Below, one piece after another: positions 18,732 to 29,013 of a stretch of DNA of 64,000 nt (position 1 is its first letter; each line of letters opens with the position of its first letter). Source of the stretch: Spirosoma sp. SC4-14 (GTDB lineage Bacteria > Bacteroidota > Bacteroidia > Cytophagales > Spirosomataceae); the NCBI RefSeq assembly GCF_037201965.1, contig NZ_CP147518.1, forward strand, positions 1,115,001 to 1,179,000. The letters are read 5' to 3'. The notes beneath the pieces are model-generated. The model did not search any database, was not told the DNA's origin, and worked only from the letters and a program-made list of their open reading frames with translations. The position numbers and the translations under genes were made by a program.

Positions 18732-19280
18732 TTATTTGGTTTGATTGTCGGCCTGCGATACGAGATATTCTTTCAGACTGTTTAGGGTTAATCGGCATTG
18801 CCGATCCAGTTTTCGATACAGATCTTCCTGTTGTTTAACGGTCTGATTAATTACGTCTGAGTTTTTGGCTTTGTTATCGGCAACCCGGCTCAATTCGGCT
18901 GCACTTGGGCTTGTCGACAGAATAGGAGAGGCAAAGCCATCGCTTTCGGCAACCAGATCGGTTATCGTTGCTCTGTATCGACCAAACTTGCCTTCAATAG
19001 TGAGCGTATACCGAATATCCTGCTCGTTGATTCTATAGGCTGATTTGATAAACAGAATAGCATGTTCCTGATCGTACTGTTGCTCAGCATCGCCCTCATT
19101 GGGGTACTGAGTTTCCAGCCAGGCGCGTGCCTGCGTAATAATCTGGCGGGAAGGACGCTTGCTGTCGGGCAAACGAACAATTTCCTGATATTGTACTTGC
19201 CCTAGTTCGTTAGAAGGGAGTTTCACCTGCGCCAGCAGCGGTGTTGAAACGAGTACGAAGAGAAAGAGAAGAACCTTCAT
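18732..19280 (-). CDS. Secreted DUF4468 (TBP-like fold) protein
   Basis: 182 residues from the ATG that gives the signal peptide MKVLLFLFVLVSTPLLAQ; an in-frame ATG 54 bases upstream would bury it. The mature part reads LGQVQYQEIVRLPDS, then ARAWLETQYP, then IRYTLTIEGKFGRYRATITD, the pattern of DUF4468 proteins of Bacteroidota. The C-terminus is helical and charged. Cellular role unknown; exported location is inferred from the signal peptide. Confidence 0.75.
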   Translation of the reverse strand: MKVLLFLFVLVSTPLLAQVKLPSNELGQVQYQEIVRLPDSKRPSRQIITQARAWLETQYPNEGDAEQQYDQEHAILFIKSAYRINEQDIRYTLTIEGKFGRYRATITDLVAESDGFASPILSTSPSAAELSRVADNKAKNSDVINQTVKQQEDLYRKLDRQCRLTLNSLKEYLVSQADNQTK

Positions 19281-19300
19281 AGAGAGCCAAACGGATTGTG

Positions 19301-19343
19301 CCTGAATTAATGACAATTCACTCTGATCGATCATTAATTCAGG
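19301..19343. repeat. 13-bp perfect inverted repeat upstream of the DUF4468 gene
   Basis: Arms CCTGAATTAATGA (19301-19313) and its complement (19331-19343), just upstream of the start codon at 19280. It may be a regulator site, or a terminator for the gene at 19462-19974, which runs in the same direction. Which one is not clear. Confidence 0.45.
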
Positions 19344-19461
19344 GCAACGAACATTCGATAGTGCAAAGATAGGGTCGAATGTTCGGTTTGCTGCTGATTA
19401 ACCCCGATAACCCTCGCAATTAACTCCCCGGAAAGCGTAAGGCAGTAAACTACAGTTGGGT

Positions 19462-19974
19462 TTAGTCAGTTAGGATTTCGTCGTCAATGGCAAAACCGGA
19501 CTCAATCAATCCATCCAGATCGAAGCTTTGCGCGTCGAGGTAGTTCAGAATGGCACGAGCATTCACGCGGGCGGGCCCTACCCGATAACCACTATCTTTA
19601 CTTGAGGCAATCACCCCTTTGGCAGTAATGATGAGTGTAATCGGATCGGCGTATAATTCAATATAATCATTGCCGCGTGTGACCACTACGTCGATATCTT
19701 CTTCCCACGAGTAAGCCGTTTTAAAACACTCGCTGGCTTCTTCGTTGTTGATAGTGACCAGTTTCCGTAGCACAGGCCGAATAAATTCGGAAGACAGGCT
19801 ATATTCAATCCGACTGCCGTCGTAGCAAACTTTTGCTTCTTCGTTCAGAATATCCACTGCTACCAGTTTGGCATTTCGACTTTGCACATCGTTGCCTTCA
19901 GCCAGAACCTGTACTCGTCCACCTAAGTACCGAGCCAGCTCCTGGGCTGTTAAACCTGTAGTTCGTGTTTTCAT
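19462..19974 (-). CDS. Hypothetical protein
   Basis: 170 residues if it starts at MKTRTTGLTAQELARYLGG; an ATG 45 bases upstream is also possible. No family recognised. It has no signal peptide and no membrane segment; it is acidic, with alternating short strands (AKLVAVDILNEEAKVCYDG, DPITLIITAKGVIAS) and an acidic C-terminus (LIESGFAIDDEILTD). Probably cytoplasmic. The first residues resemble a recognition helix segment, but there is no convincing HTH. Confidence 0.6.
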   Translation of the reverse strand: MKTRTTGLTAQELARYLGGRVQVLAEGNDVQSRNAKLVAVDILNEEAKVCYDGSRIEYSLSSEFIRPVLRKLVTINNEEASECFKTAYSWEEDIDVVVTRGNDYIELYADPITLIITAKGVIASSKDSGYRVGPARVNARAILNYLDAQSFDLDGLIESGFAIDDEILTD

Positions 19975-20019
19975 TAGCTGATTTGAGTAATATGTTGGTG
20001 TTTGGCGAAAAAGAGTCAT

Positions 20020-21026
20020 TTGTATTACCGTAGTTAAACAAAAGTAACACCTTCACGTATTATTAACTCGAACAATGTAATAGTTAAAGATATACATATT
20101 GAGTTAATTTTCATGATGATGACGTTTTGTAGTTATCGAGCGTTTATCTATTTACTAAAAATGTCTGCTACGCCGATTGCCTAAATGCGTTCTCCGACCG
20201 AATCGATGCGTATGAACCAACTGTTCAGACAGAAATTCTTAGCCAGATAAGACTTTAAAAATCAGCTTTTAGCTTTGTTTCTGGATTTATCAAAATCTGT
20301 ACCAAACCTTATAGTTTATAGAGTCTATATGGAAGAAATGATTCTAATCTAATATTTTACAAGGTTTGGTTGATTTATATAATTTACATAGTTTCAGTAG
20401 TGTTGTTTTGTTGTTTTTATTAAATACAATCTGTTAATATAGCCTTTGAACTCATTAAAATGAATTTTTAAGCAGGTTGTGGGCCTTTGGCGTGCCAATT
20501 TGATGCCTGTTTTAACGTATTTAGTAAATGGAGCAGGTTGTGGGCATTACTATTCAGGACTGAATTCGTTAGCATCAGTAGGCCGATTAGTTAAATCAGC
20601 CAGCCTCTGATCGACAATGATCAATTAGACCAAATGAAAATCAATTTTAGTAAACGGATGGGTTGTAAGCATTGTAGGATTTCCGCCTGAAGCGTACCAC
20701 GGTTCTCTCATTACGCGCCAATAAACTACGGTGCGACAGCTTCGGGCGAACGTCTTCAATTGATTACTGATAGGCTTAGCTGGCAGAGAATATATCTGTC
20801 CTGGGTAAGTGTTTGGAAGTCAATTTATTAGGTCTGTGTCTGGCAGGTCGAATAATCAACTCTTGCAACAGCTCTGCGTTTTAGGAGTTACATCTGATAA
20901 ATTCCATTATTAGAAAAGGCCGTGGCGTAGTCTGGTTAACCCAACTGACGGGCTGCTTAAGAGCCTCACTTTTTTTACAACCAATTTGTTTATCGGGCTG
21001 GTTATTTGGACAGCTATTCAGAAGGC
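20020..21026. other. Long intergenic region
   Basis: About 1 kb without a supported gene; AT-rich over 20040-20460. A 14-bp direct repeat AGCAGGTTGTGGGC occurs at 20471-20484 and 20532-20545, 61 bp apart. I see no tRNA, IS end or conserved protein fragment in it. Confidence 0.4.
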
Positions 21027-23372
21027 ATGTTTAGTAAAAATTATTTCATTCGGGTACTGCTGGTATTATTGATAGCTATAGTAAGCATTTCGGCCCTGGC
21101 TCAGGATACTGCGAGCGTTAAGAACGCAACATCTGGGCCAGCTATACCCGATACCTTACTATTCAAAATTCAGCGGGCTCAGTCGATCATTACCGAAATT
21201 AAGGCAACTAGTAAAAAAGGATTTACTATTGCCCGTATTCGGGCCGGATTGGCCGACGTAAAAGCTAACATTGCACCAATAGTTACGGATGTGCAGGCAC
21301 GTCGGAGATCAATTAATGCGAAAAATCTTTCGAACTACGGGCTGATACTCGATGATGCTTTCGAAAAATTAGCTAACTGGCGGACTACTCTGGCCAAATC
21401 GAACAACGACTTACAGCGTCAACTCGAAGAAGTGCTGGCACTGAGTAATGATTCGCTGTTGACCGTAGCCGGTAATGATACCACTGAGAAAAAATTTTAT
21501 GCTGGCCAGTTAGGCGATCTTAAGGTACAATTGCAGGAGGCTGGGACGCGCACAAGCGCCCGGCTCGATACAATTGGGCGGTTGCTGGCCGATGTGTCGG
21601 GTACTTCGCTCACGATCAGTAATCTGCAAACCTCAATTAGTGAACAGCTCCAGCAATCGAACCAGACTGTATTTCAGAAAGAGACTCCTTACTTGTGGGA
21701 AGCCCCGGCAACACTTAGCGCCGATAACGTCGGAATGTTACTGAAATCGAGCTTTCAGGGGCAGGATAAAATTCTCAAATACTTTTTTTCATCGACCTGG
21801 GATAATCGGTTTCTGCTGCTGCTGTTGTCGGTTGGTTTTTTTGTCTGGGTGTTTACTAATTATAAAAAGACGCAGGAGCCTGCTCTTAAAGAGAAGATGG
21901 GCGACCTGAATTTCGAGAACTTACGGCCTGTGCCAGTTGTGGCCTCACTGATCGTGTTGCTTAATCTGACGCCACTCTTTGAGCCCGAATCGCCGTCGTT
22001 ATACATCGAGATTACACAATTTCTGCTGTTGATTGCTCTAACGGTTCATCTCTGGAAACGCTTTTCGGAACAGGACCGACGTATGTGGTTGCTGAATGGA
22101 GTTATGTACATTTTGCTGATTGTGACGGGTGTGCTGGTGGGCGATTCTATTTTTGTTCGGCTCTGGTTCATCTTGCTTAATGCTGGCTTCCTCTACATCG
22201 GGTTCGTTTTCTCGGGTCGTTTGCAACGTCAGAAAGTTAGTGAACGCATTATCCGGCCCGTTGTAAAGCTGTATATGGTGCTCCAGGTATTGGCTATTTT
22301 GCTGAATATTTTTGGTCGTATCAGTCTGGCTAAAACATTCAGTATTACGGCTGTTATTGGTCTTGTTCAGATTACGGGTCTGGGCGTACTGATTGCCATT
22401 CTGCTCGAAGCGCTGGAATTGCAGATCAAAATAAGTGCCTGTTCGGAAGGCCTTTTCTCGCGGGTGAACGTAAATCACACCCGGCAGTCGTTTAAAAAGG
22501 GGCTGGTGTTTTTAGCGGTTGCCTTATGGTTTTTGGTGTTTTTTATCAACCTGGGCATAGCCGATGGCGTATACAATTTCTTCGCTCAGATTCTTACTAA
22601 GCCACGTACATTTGGCAGCATAACGTTCACAATGAGCAGTATTCTGTCGTTTTCCATCATCGTCTATCTGTCGAGCTTATTGCAAAAAAACATTGGTTTA
22701 TTTTTTGGCGAGAGCCAGCTTCCGTCGGCAGCTAATGGCGATGTCGATCAGGTAAGTTCGGTATTGACGCTCATTCGACTGGCGATTGTCATTTTGGGCG
22801 TATTGCTGGCGGTGGCGGCTTCGGGTATTTCGATCGATAAACTGACGGTGGTGCTGGGAGCACTCAGTGTGGGTATTGGTCTGGGTATGCAAACCATTGT
22901 CAGCAATTTTGTGTCGGGAATCATTCTGATCTTCGAAAAGCCATTCCGCATTGGTGATTATGTGGAACTGGCCGATAAAAAAGGACGTATTCGCGACATC
23001 GGCATTCGATCGAGCAAGATGATTACCGTGCAGGGCTCGGAGGTAATTATTCCAAACGGCGACTTATTGTCGAATCGATTGGTAAACTGGACGTCCAGCG
23101 ATACCTACCTGAAAACAGAACTGATTTTTAAGGTAGGGGCCGATGCCGATTTAAAGGCTATCCAGCAAATTATTGAGCAGGAAACCAGGCAGTTAGATGG
23201 TACAATACAATCGATGGCACCCGAGGTGCTGGTGACGGCTCTCAGTGCCGATACGCTTGAACTGAAAGCTACGGTCTGGATCAGTAACATCTACACCGAA
23301 GCCAGCGTCCGAAGCGAGTTGTTGCAGCGGTTAAATGTCAAGTTTCGCGAAGCCGGGATTAAGCTGATGTAA
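21027..23372 (+). CDS. MscS-family mechanosensitive channel with large N-terminal extension
   Basis: 781 residues from an ATG that gives a signal peptide (MFSKNYFIRVLLVLLIAIVSISALA); the longer frame would need a TTG start. Residues about 25-235 are a mostly helical periplasmic domain. Several membrane helices follow (about 255-545), then the MscS core (about 590-781): the pore helix GALSVGIGLGMQTIVSNFVSG, IFEKPFRIGDYVEL, the beta domain (VQGSEVIIPNG) and a C-terminal alpha/beta vestibule. It should open under membrane tension to release solutes in osmotic downshock. The layout recalls MscK/YjeP-type large channels. Confidence 0.9.
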   Translation: MFSKNYFIRVLLVLLIAIVSISALAQDTASVKNATSGPAIPDTLLFKIQRAQSIITEIKATSKKGFTIARIRAGLADVKANIAPIVTDVQARRRSINAKNLSNYGLILDDAFEKLANWRTTLAKSNNDLQRQLEEVLALSNDSLLTVAGNDTTEKKFYAGQLGDLKVQLQEAGTRTSARLDTIGRLLADVSGTSLTISNLQTSISEQLQQSNQTVFQKETPYLWEAPATLSADNVGMLLKSSFQGQDKILKYFFSSTWDNRFLLLLLSVGFFVWVFTNYKKTQEPALKEKMGDLNFENLRPVPVVASLIVLLNLTPLFEPESPSLYIEITQFLLLIALTVHLWKRFSEQDRRMWLLNGVMYILLIVTGVLVGDSIFVRLWFILLNAGFLYIGFVFSGRLQRQKVSERIIRPVVKLYMVLQVLAILLNIFGRISLAKTFSITAVIGLVQITGLGVLIAILLEALELQIKISACSEGLFSRVNVNHTRQSFKKGLVFLAVALWFLVFFINLGIADGVYNFFAQILTKPRTFGSITFTMSSILSFSIIVYLSSLLQKNIGLFFGESQLPSAANGDVDQVSSVLTLIRLAIVILGVLLAVAASGISIDKLTVVLGALSVGIGLGMQTIVSNFVSGIILIFEKPFRIGDYVELADKKGRIRDIGIRSSKMITVQGSEVIIPNGDLLSNRLVNWTSSDTYLKTELIFKVGADADLKAIQQIIEQETRQLDGTIQSMAPEVLVTALSADTLELKATVWISNIYTEASVRSELLQRLNVKFREAGIKLM

Positions 23373-23380
23373 GCGAAAGT

Positions 23381-23494
23381 GCTCGTCCGTGATTGTATCG
23401 CGGATGGTTGAGGCTCGCGGCTGCGACGCGCATTGGTCCATCGTTGCGTCAGAGATGTGGCCCGCACTCATCCGCAATATAATCCCGGACGAGC
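23381..23494. repeat. Long imperfect hairpin (26-bp arms)
   Basis: Arms 23381-23406 and 23469-23494 match at 23 of 26 positions in inverted orientation, starting GCTCGTCCG and ending GAGC. The 62-nt interior is GC-rich. It lies between the convergent channel and phosphatase genes, so a terminator or a REP-type palindromic element fits. Confidence 0.55.
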
Positions 23495-23558
23495 GTATTC
23501 AAAAGCCTGTGTGATCTCTGTGCCTCTGCTTCGGCGTACCGATGTGAACAACTAACTT

Positions 23559-25385
23559 TTATTTCCGCAAAACGGCCATGATCTTCCGGTAAATCTCAGT
23601 ATTCTCGTAAATACCCCGGAAGTCGAGTGAGTGAGGGCCATAGGCGAACACCGGTACCATAACCCCCGTATGATCGTTGGTGCTGAAGTTTCCATCGACG
23701 TAGCCTTTGCGGAGGTCGCCGTCGAGCAGCGAGAGGCCGCCCGTCTCATGATCGGCGGTTACAATCACCAGCGTTTGCCCATCCGCGTCGGCAAAGCGCA
23801 TCGCTTCGCCAATGGCTTTGTCAAAGTCGAGCATCTCGCGGGCAACGTAGCCCATGTTGTTGGCATGGCCACCGTAGTCGATCTGCGCACCTTCGGCCAT
23901 AATGAAAAAGCCTGCCGGATTGGGTTTTAGCTCAGCTATGGTTTTTTGCAGGCTCGTGGTCAGAAAATCGCTGCGGCCTTTTTCGATGGAGACAACGGCG
24001 CTATCATCGAGCAACACAAACGGCGCTTTCAGTTTGTTGAGGTCGCGAAACTGGGTGCCGGTGCCATAGCCAAAGCGCCGTAGCGAATCGAGCAGGTGTT
24101 GTTCCTGAAAATGCCGAAGGCCACCGCCAATCAGAATATCGGGTTTTGTGGCCAGAAAATCGGCTGCAATGTCGCGCTCGAAAGCCCGGTCGGGTTGGTG
24201 GGCGTAGAAAGCCGCAGGCGTAGCATCAGTCACACTGCCAGCCGTTATTAAGCCACTTTTGATGCGCCATTTCCTGATCTGAGCCGGAATAGCGGCCAAT
24301 GGTCGATTGAGCGAATCGACGCCAATGGCGCGGTTGTTGGTTTTCTGCCCCGTAGCCATGGCCGTTGCGCCAGCCGCCGAATCGGTAATGTAGGTATCGG
24401 CAGCGTTGGTTTTCGAAAAGCCAATGTTCAGCATCTGGCTCAGGTTAAGGTTGCCCCGGTTGGCAGTCAGTCCGGCATAAATCTGAGCCAGTCCCATGCC
24501 ATCGCCAATCAGCAGAATCACATGACGGACCTGACTGCGGGCGTCGTTGTTCCGATACGTGGGTTTATAAACCGTATGAAACGATGAATTCTGAAATTCG
24601 GCGCTAGGGCGAGCGTTCAAAAAGTGAGCAAGTTCGTTAATCTGATCGGTATTGATATAGTCGACACCCAGGTTGATCAGTGCTTTCCAGGTATTGACAT
24701 TATCGGGAGTAGCCCAGAGCCGGATCTTTTTACCCAACTGATGCCCGTGCTGAATAAATGCCCTTAGCTTATCCGACTCTTTTCTGACAATAAGTCCTTT
24801 TCCATTCCAGCGGCTAAACGCCAGAAACGACTGGCTGATCAGGCCAACGTGCCGAAGCTGATCGGGTGTGTAGGTTACGTTCGGCCGGCCATCGAACAGC
24901 AGCCAGTTGGGATACTGCCCGAACTGGTCGGGAGCAGGCGTGTTGCCACTCACGACCACGCTTACGGGACCGTTCGTGCCAAATACCGATGGGTAACGAG
25001 CCAGTTCGTTTATCAGTAAAGGAAGCGTTTGAGCGGCTGGTGTTTTGAGGTCGATCAGTAGTTGGAGCGGAGCGCCATCCTTATAAATCCGGCCGTTGTT
25101 TTCCCGTATTTTCTGAAGAATAGGCTGGAGGTACAACTGCTCCAGCGTCCGGCTGCTATCGATAGCCGATGCATCGTGGGCAACGTAGAGCTTACCCTGA
25201 TGGGCATGAACATCGGCTTCAATGGAGCCAAAATGCTGATAATAAGCCGTCCAGAACGGAACGTTCTGTTCGTAGTCGTTGTGTGAATGCGCCTGAGCCG
25301 TTGTGTAAAATCCAGTTGGCTGAGCCTGGCTATACTGATTGATTACAAAAATGAACAGAAAAAGGGAAGAAAAACGATTAATCAT
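23559..25385 (-). CDS. Secreted fusion: glycerophosphodiesterase-like domain plus alkaline phosphatase
   Basis: 608 residues. Signal peptide about 1-22. Residues 30-255 look like a GDPD/PI-PLC-like TIM barrel (HSHNDY 33-38, IEADVH 55-60, LYVAHD 66-71, and a late VDYINTDQINE). Residues 285-608 are a PhoA-type alkaline phosphatase: metal ligand Asp295 in IGDGMG, nucleophile Ser336 in ITDSAAGATAMATG, Glu498 and Asp503/His507 in EGAQIDYGGHANN, Asp545/His546 in TADHETGG, His572. The first domain could split glycerophosphodiesters and the second release phosphate from the monoester product, giving phosphate scavenging outside the inner membrane. Such two-domain proteins occur in Bacteroidota. It is transcribed divergently from the susC gene at 25942. 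Confidence 0.88.
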   Translation of the reverse strand: MINRFSSLFLFIFVINQYSQAQPTGFYTTAQAHSHNDYEQNVPFWTAYYQHFGSIEADVHAHQGKLYVAHDASAIDSSRTLEQLYLQPILQKIRENNGRIYKDGAPLQLLIDLKTPAAQTLPLLINELARYPSVFGTNGPVSVVVSGNTPAPDQFGQYPNWLLFDGRPNVTYTPDQLRHVGLISQSFLAFSRWNGKGLIVRKESDKLRAFIQHGHQLGKKIRLWATPDNVNTWKALINLGVDYINTDQINELAHFLNARPSAEFQNSSFHTVYKPTYRNNDARSQVRHVILLIGDGMGLAQIYAGLTANRGNLNLSQMLNIGFSKTNAADTYITDSAAGATAMATGQKTNNRAIGVDSLNRPLAAIPAQIRKWRIKSGLITAGSVTDATPAAFYAHQPDRAFERDIAADFLATKPDILIGGGLRHFQEQHLLDSLRRFGYGTGTQFRDLNKLKAPFVLLDDSAVVSIEKGRSDFLTTSLQKTIAELKPNPAGFFIMAEGAQIDYGGHANNMGYVAREMLDFDKAIGEAMRFADADGQTLVIVTADHETGGLSLLDGDLRKGYVDGNFSTNDHTGVMVPVFAYGPHSLDFRGIYENTEIYRKIMAVLRK

Positions 25386-25941
25386 CGAGGAGGTTTTCTG
25401 GAGAACGAAACTAAAAAGAGCTGCTGAGGTTCCTGTCGGGTAAAAATAAAAAAAATGCTTTTATCGCTCTTTTGTGCAGGGAAGCGCGGTAAAACTAATA
25501 CAGCTTTACGGATTGAATAGATGCCGTTGAATTAAGCTTTTGTTACGTTTAACCGGCAACGGGCTATAGACTTAATAAATGGATAATGCTGGCATCGGAA
25601 AAATGATTAAAGGCGGTACTATTCCATATATTCCCTATCGACGATTTTGTAGAACATAAGTATGTTTACTGAAAATGCGGAGCATTTCCAGTAGCTATTT
25701 TTACGCATAAGTTAAGCTCATTTTAAGTCGTTTTCTGTCTGTTAAATTAAATTTATTCTTGTATATATTGTTGATTATTAGGGTATTGATTTCGTTTTGG
25801 CTTGTGGTGCTTATGGGATAAGTGTTTTGTTATAGAAATAAGTAGAATATACAGGTTAAGATATTTTTAATTTTAAGCAGGTACTCCTTCGCAATAAGGC
25901 GTTATCCTGAACTTTGTACCCTTAAACTTACACTCATCTGT
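25386..25941. other. AT-rich divergent intergenic region
   Basis: Carries the promoters of the phosphatase fusion (leftward) and the susC gene (rightward). GAACTTTG at 25909-25916 resembles the Bacteroidota -7 element TAnnTTTG with its first base changed, 25 bases before the susC ATG; no good -33 element was seen. Nothing else recognised. Confidence 0.35.
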
Positions 25942-28900
25942 ATGCCTCATTACTACTTATTTCATCATTTAATGAAGCGTTTGGGTATACTCTTGTTTTT
26001 ATTACTGGCCACCATATCATTCAGAACAATGGCCAATAATTCGTTAAAAACAACAGTAATAGCTACTCATTCTGCAGGTTCTAACACGGTGGCTGATATC
26101 ATCATTAGCGGGCGTGTTACAGATGCCACCACCAACGAAGCGTTGGCGGGTTGTAGCGTTGTGCTGAAAGGAACGCAGCGTGGAACCACAACCGATGCCA
26201 ATGGGCAATACCAGATTGCCATTCCCGATGGCAATTCGGCGGTACTGGTTTTCGGCTTTATCGGATTCGATTCGCAGGAAGTGCCGGTTAACACTGGCAA
26301 CGGCCAACCACGCACGACCATTAATGTAGCCCTGAAAACATCGGCAGCCGAACTGAGTCAGGTAGTCGTAATCGGTTATGGAAGCACCACCAAAAAAGAC
26401 ATGACCGGTGCCGTGAAATCGATCAAAGGAACCGAGTTTAACCGGGGAATAATAAATTCGCCGGAGCAACTGATTCAGGGAAAAGTGGCGGGCGTAAACG
26501 TGACGTCGGCAAGTGGTGAGCCCGGAAGCTCACAAACCATTACCATTCGGGGGCCGGGTGGCGTTCGAACCGGCAGTACGCCCCTGTTTGTGCTCGATGG
26601 TTTACCGCTCGATAACTCCAGCACAGGTGGAGCAACAAATCCGTTGAGTTTTCTTAATCCACAGGACATTGAGTCGATCGATGTGTTGAAAGATGCGTCG
26701 GCAACGGCCATTTATGGTGCCAGAGGAGCTAATGGGGTCGTGCTAATTACGACCAAAAAAGGGAAATCGGGCGCGGCTTCGCTGACGTTGTCGTCGAGCC
26801 TGGGTATTTCGAAAATGGCGCGGCCACTGGCGGTGTTTTCGGCCGATCAGTATCGAAAGGAAGTTGTAGCCGTCGGTGGCGTACTGGACGATAAGGGCGC
26901 TTCGACCGACTGGCAGAAAGAAGTTAGCCAAACCGCACATACCTGGAACCACAATCTATCGTTCAGCGGTGGAGCCGACAAACTGACCTACTACGGTTCG
27001 GTGGGCGTTCAGAATCAGCAGGGCATTCTGAAAAACAGCCAGCTCGACCGCTATACGGGCCGGATCAATGCGTCGCAACGGATGCTGAACGATCGGCTAA
27101 CGCTGGATGTAAACCTGAATGCATCATATACCGAAAACAAACGTCCGCCTATTGGAAGCCTGATTGGGGGCGCTATCTCGGCCAATCCCACCTATCCGGC
27201 TTATGATTCGACCGGCAATCCGTATCAATATCAGGGCGGTGTAAATCCATTGATTACGCTGAAACTGGAGAAAGACATCACCACCACCACACGGGTTATT
27301 GGCAACGTGTCGCCTTCGTTCAAGATTCTGAAAAATCTGGTTTACAAACTCAACCTGGGCGTCGACTATTCGAACTCGACCCGCGACCTGCAATCGCTGG
27401 CCAATGCGGTGCCGCAACAGGATGGTCGTCTGGAAACGATCTACACCACAAATCGCAACACGCTGATCGAGAACTATTTCACGTATACACTGACCCGGTC
27501 AGATCATAACCTGACGGCTTTGCTGGGGCATTCGTATCAGAAGTTTTTTATTCAGACCCGCGACTGGAGCATCAATAAGTTCCCGATTACACCCGTTGAG
27601 CCAATTTACAATCCGGGTTTAGGACAGGATCTGACGCTGGCGAATAACCGCCCAACGGGATCGGCAATCCGAAACGAATTGCAGTCGTTTTTTGGCCGGA
27701 TCAACTATCAATACAAAGACAAATACCTCGTAACGGCCACTGTGCGGGCCGATGGCTCGTCGAAGTTCGGTTCGAACAACAAATACGGTGTTTTCCCGTC
27801 GTTCTCGGCCGGGTGGCGACTGTCGGAAGAAGGGTTCCTGAAGTCGGGACCGTTCACCGATCTGAAACTGCGGGCGGGCTGGGGCCAAACGGGTAATCAG
27901 GAGATTCCGGCCAAAATTACGCAGGCGCTTTATACGGCACAGGTATCGTCGACGACCAGCTATCCGCTCGATGGCACCAACAGCTACCCGGCTGGTATTT
28001 CCTACACGCGTCTGGCCAATCCCGACATTCAGTGGGAAGTGTCGTCGCAGACAGATATTGGTCTCGACTTTGCGGTATTGAAAGGGGCACTGTCGGGGTC
28101 GATCGACTATTTCCGGAAAGTGTCGAACAAAATTCTGCTGGAAGTAATCCCGGCCGATCCGGTTCAGCCAGCCAGTACTTACTGGACCAATGTGCCCAAC
28201 ATGAGCATTACTAACCAGGGCCTTGAACTCGATCTGATGTATCGCTACGCGGCTCTGAGCGGTTTCCGGTTCGATATTGGCGGTAATATTACGTTTATCG
28301 ACAACGTTGTCCGTAACTCGCCCTATTCGGTTATTACATCGGGATCAGCGCAGGGCTCGGGTCTGACGTCGGCTACTATCAACGGCTACGTAAACGGCCA
28401 GCCCATCGGTACATTCTTCCTGAAAGATTTTACCGGCTTCGATGAGAAGGGCATCAGTACCTATCGCGATGTCGACGGCGATGGACTGGTTACCGACAAA
28501 GACCGGATTGCGGCCGGAAGCGCATTGCCCAAAAAGCAGTTCAATATCAACGGAAATGTAGCCTATAAAGGCTTCGATCTGGCGGTCAACTTCAACGGTG
28601 TGTCGGGCAACAAGGTGTACGACAATACGGCCAACTCTAACTTCTATAAGCTGCGCCTGTCGAAAGGGCTGAACACCACGGCCGAAGCCATCAAATACCC
28701 GCAGGAGTCGGTCAATAACTCGGCACCGGTATCGACCCGGTTCCTGAAAGATGGTAGCTTTTTCCGGCTAAATAACCTATCGCTGGGCTACAACCTGAGT
28801 CCGAAGTTAATTGGGATGGGGCGCTGGATCAATGGTATCCGGCTGTCGGTTACGGGGCAAAATCTGTTCGTAATTACCAAATACGACGGCTACGATCCAG

Positions 28901-29007
28901 AGGTAAACACCGACCGAACCATCAACGGTATTTCGTCGTACGGTATCGACTACCTCAGCTACCCTAAAGCACGCTCTATCATCTTCGGACTGAATCTTAC
29001 ATTCTAA
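25942..29007 (+). CDS. SusC/RagA-family TonB-linked outer membrane receptor
   Basis: 1021 residues; a start at the second ATG (25972) would give a more usual signal peptide (MKRLGILLFLLLATISFRTMA). After it come a carboxypeptidase-regulatory-like domain (VTDATTNEALAGCSVVLKGT), the segment LSQVVVIGYGSTTKKDMTG, a plug (TPLFVLDGLPLDN, IDVLKDASATAIYGARGANG) and a barrel with VRADGSSKFGSNNKYGVFPS and SFFRLNNLSLGYNLS near the end. It pairs with the SusD gene only 6 bases downstream. Substrate unknown. Confidence 0.95.
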   Translation: MPHYYLFHHLMKRLGILLFLLLATISFRTMANNSLKTTVIATHSAGSNTVADIIISGRVTDATTNEALAGCSVVLKGTQRGTTTDANGQYQIAIPDGNSAVLVFGFIGFDSQEVPVNTGNGQPRTTINVALKTSAAELSQVVVIGYGSTTKKDMTGAVKSIKGTEFNRGIINSPEQLIQGKVAGVNVTSASGEPGSSQTITIRGPGGVRTGSTPLFVLDGLPLDNSSTGGATNPLSFLNPQDIESIDVLKDASATAIYGARGANGVVLITTKKGKSGAASLTLSSSLGISKMARPLAVFSADQYRKEVVAVGGVLDDKGASTDWQKEVSQTAHTWNHNLSFSGGADKLTYYGSVGVQNQQGILKNSQLDRYTGRINASQRMLNDRLTLDVNLNASYTENKRPPIGSLIGGAISANPTYPAYDSTGNPYQYQGGVNPLITLKLEKDITTTTRVIGNVSPSFKILKNLVYKLNLGVDYSNSTRDLQSLANAVPQQDGRLETIYTTNRNTLIENYFTYTLTRSDHNLTALLGHSYQKFFIQTRDWSINKFPITPVEPIYNPGLGQDLTLANNRPTGSAIRNELQSFFGRINYQYKDKYLVTATVRADGSSKFGSNNKYGVFPSFSAGWRLSEEGFLKSGPFTDLKLRAGWGQTGNQEIPAKITQALYTAQVSSTTSYPLDGTNSYPAGISYTRLANPDIQWEVSSQTDIGLDFAVLKGALSGSIDYFRKVSNKILLEVIPADPVQPASTYWTNVPNMSITNQGLELDLMYRYAALSGFRFDIGGNITFIDNVVRNSPYSVITSGSAQGSGLTSATINGYVNGQPIGTFFLKDFTGFDEKGISTYRDVDGDGLVTDKDRIAAGSALPKKQFNINGNVAYKGFDLAVNFNGVSGNKVYDNTANSNFYKLRLSKGLNTTAEAIKYPQESVNNSAPVSTRFLKDGSFFRLNNLSLGYNLSPKLIGMGRWINGIRLSVTGQNLFVITKYDGYDPEVNTDRTINGISSYGIDYLSYPKARSIIFGLNLTF

Positions 29008-29013
29008 AACGAC

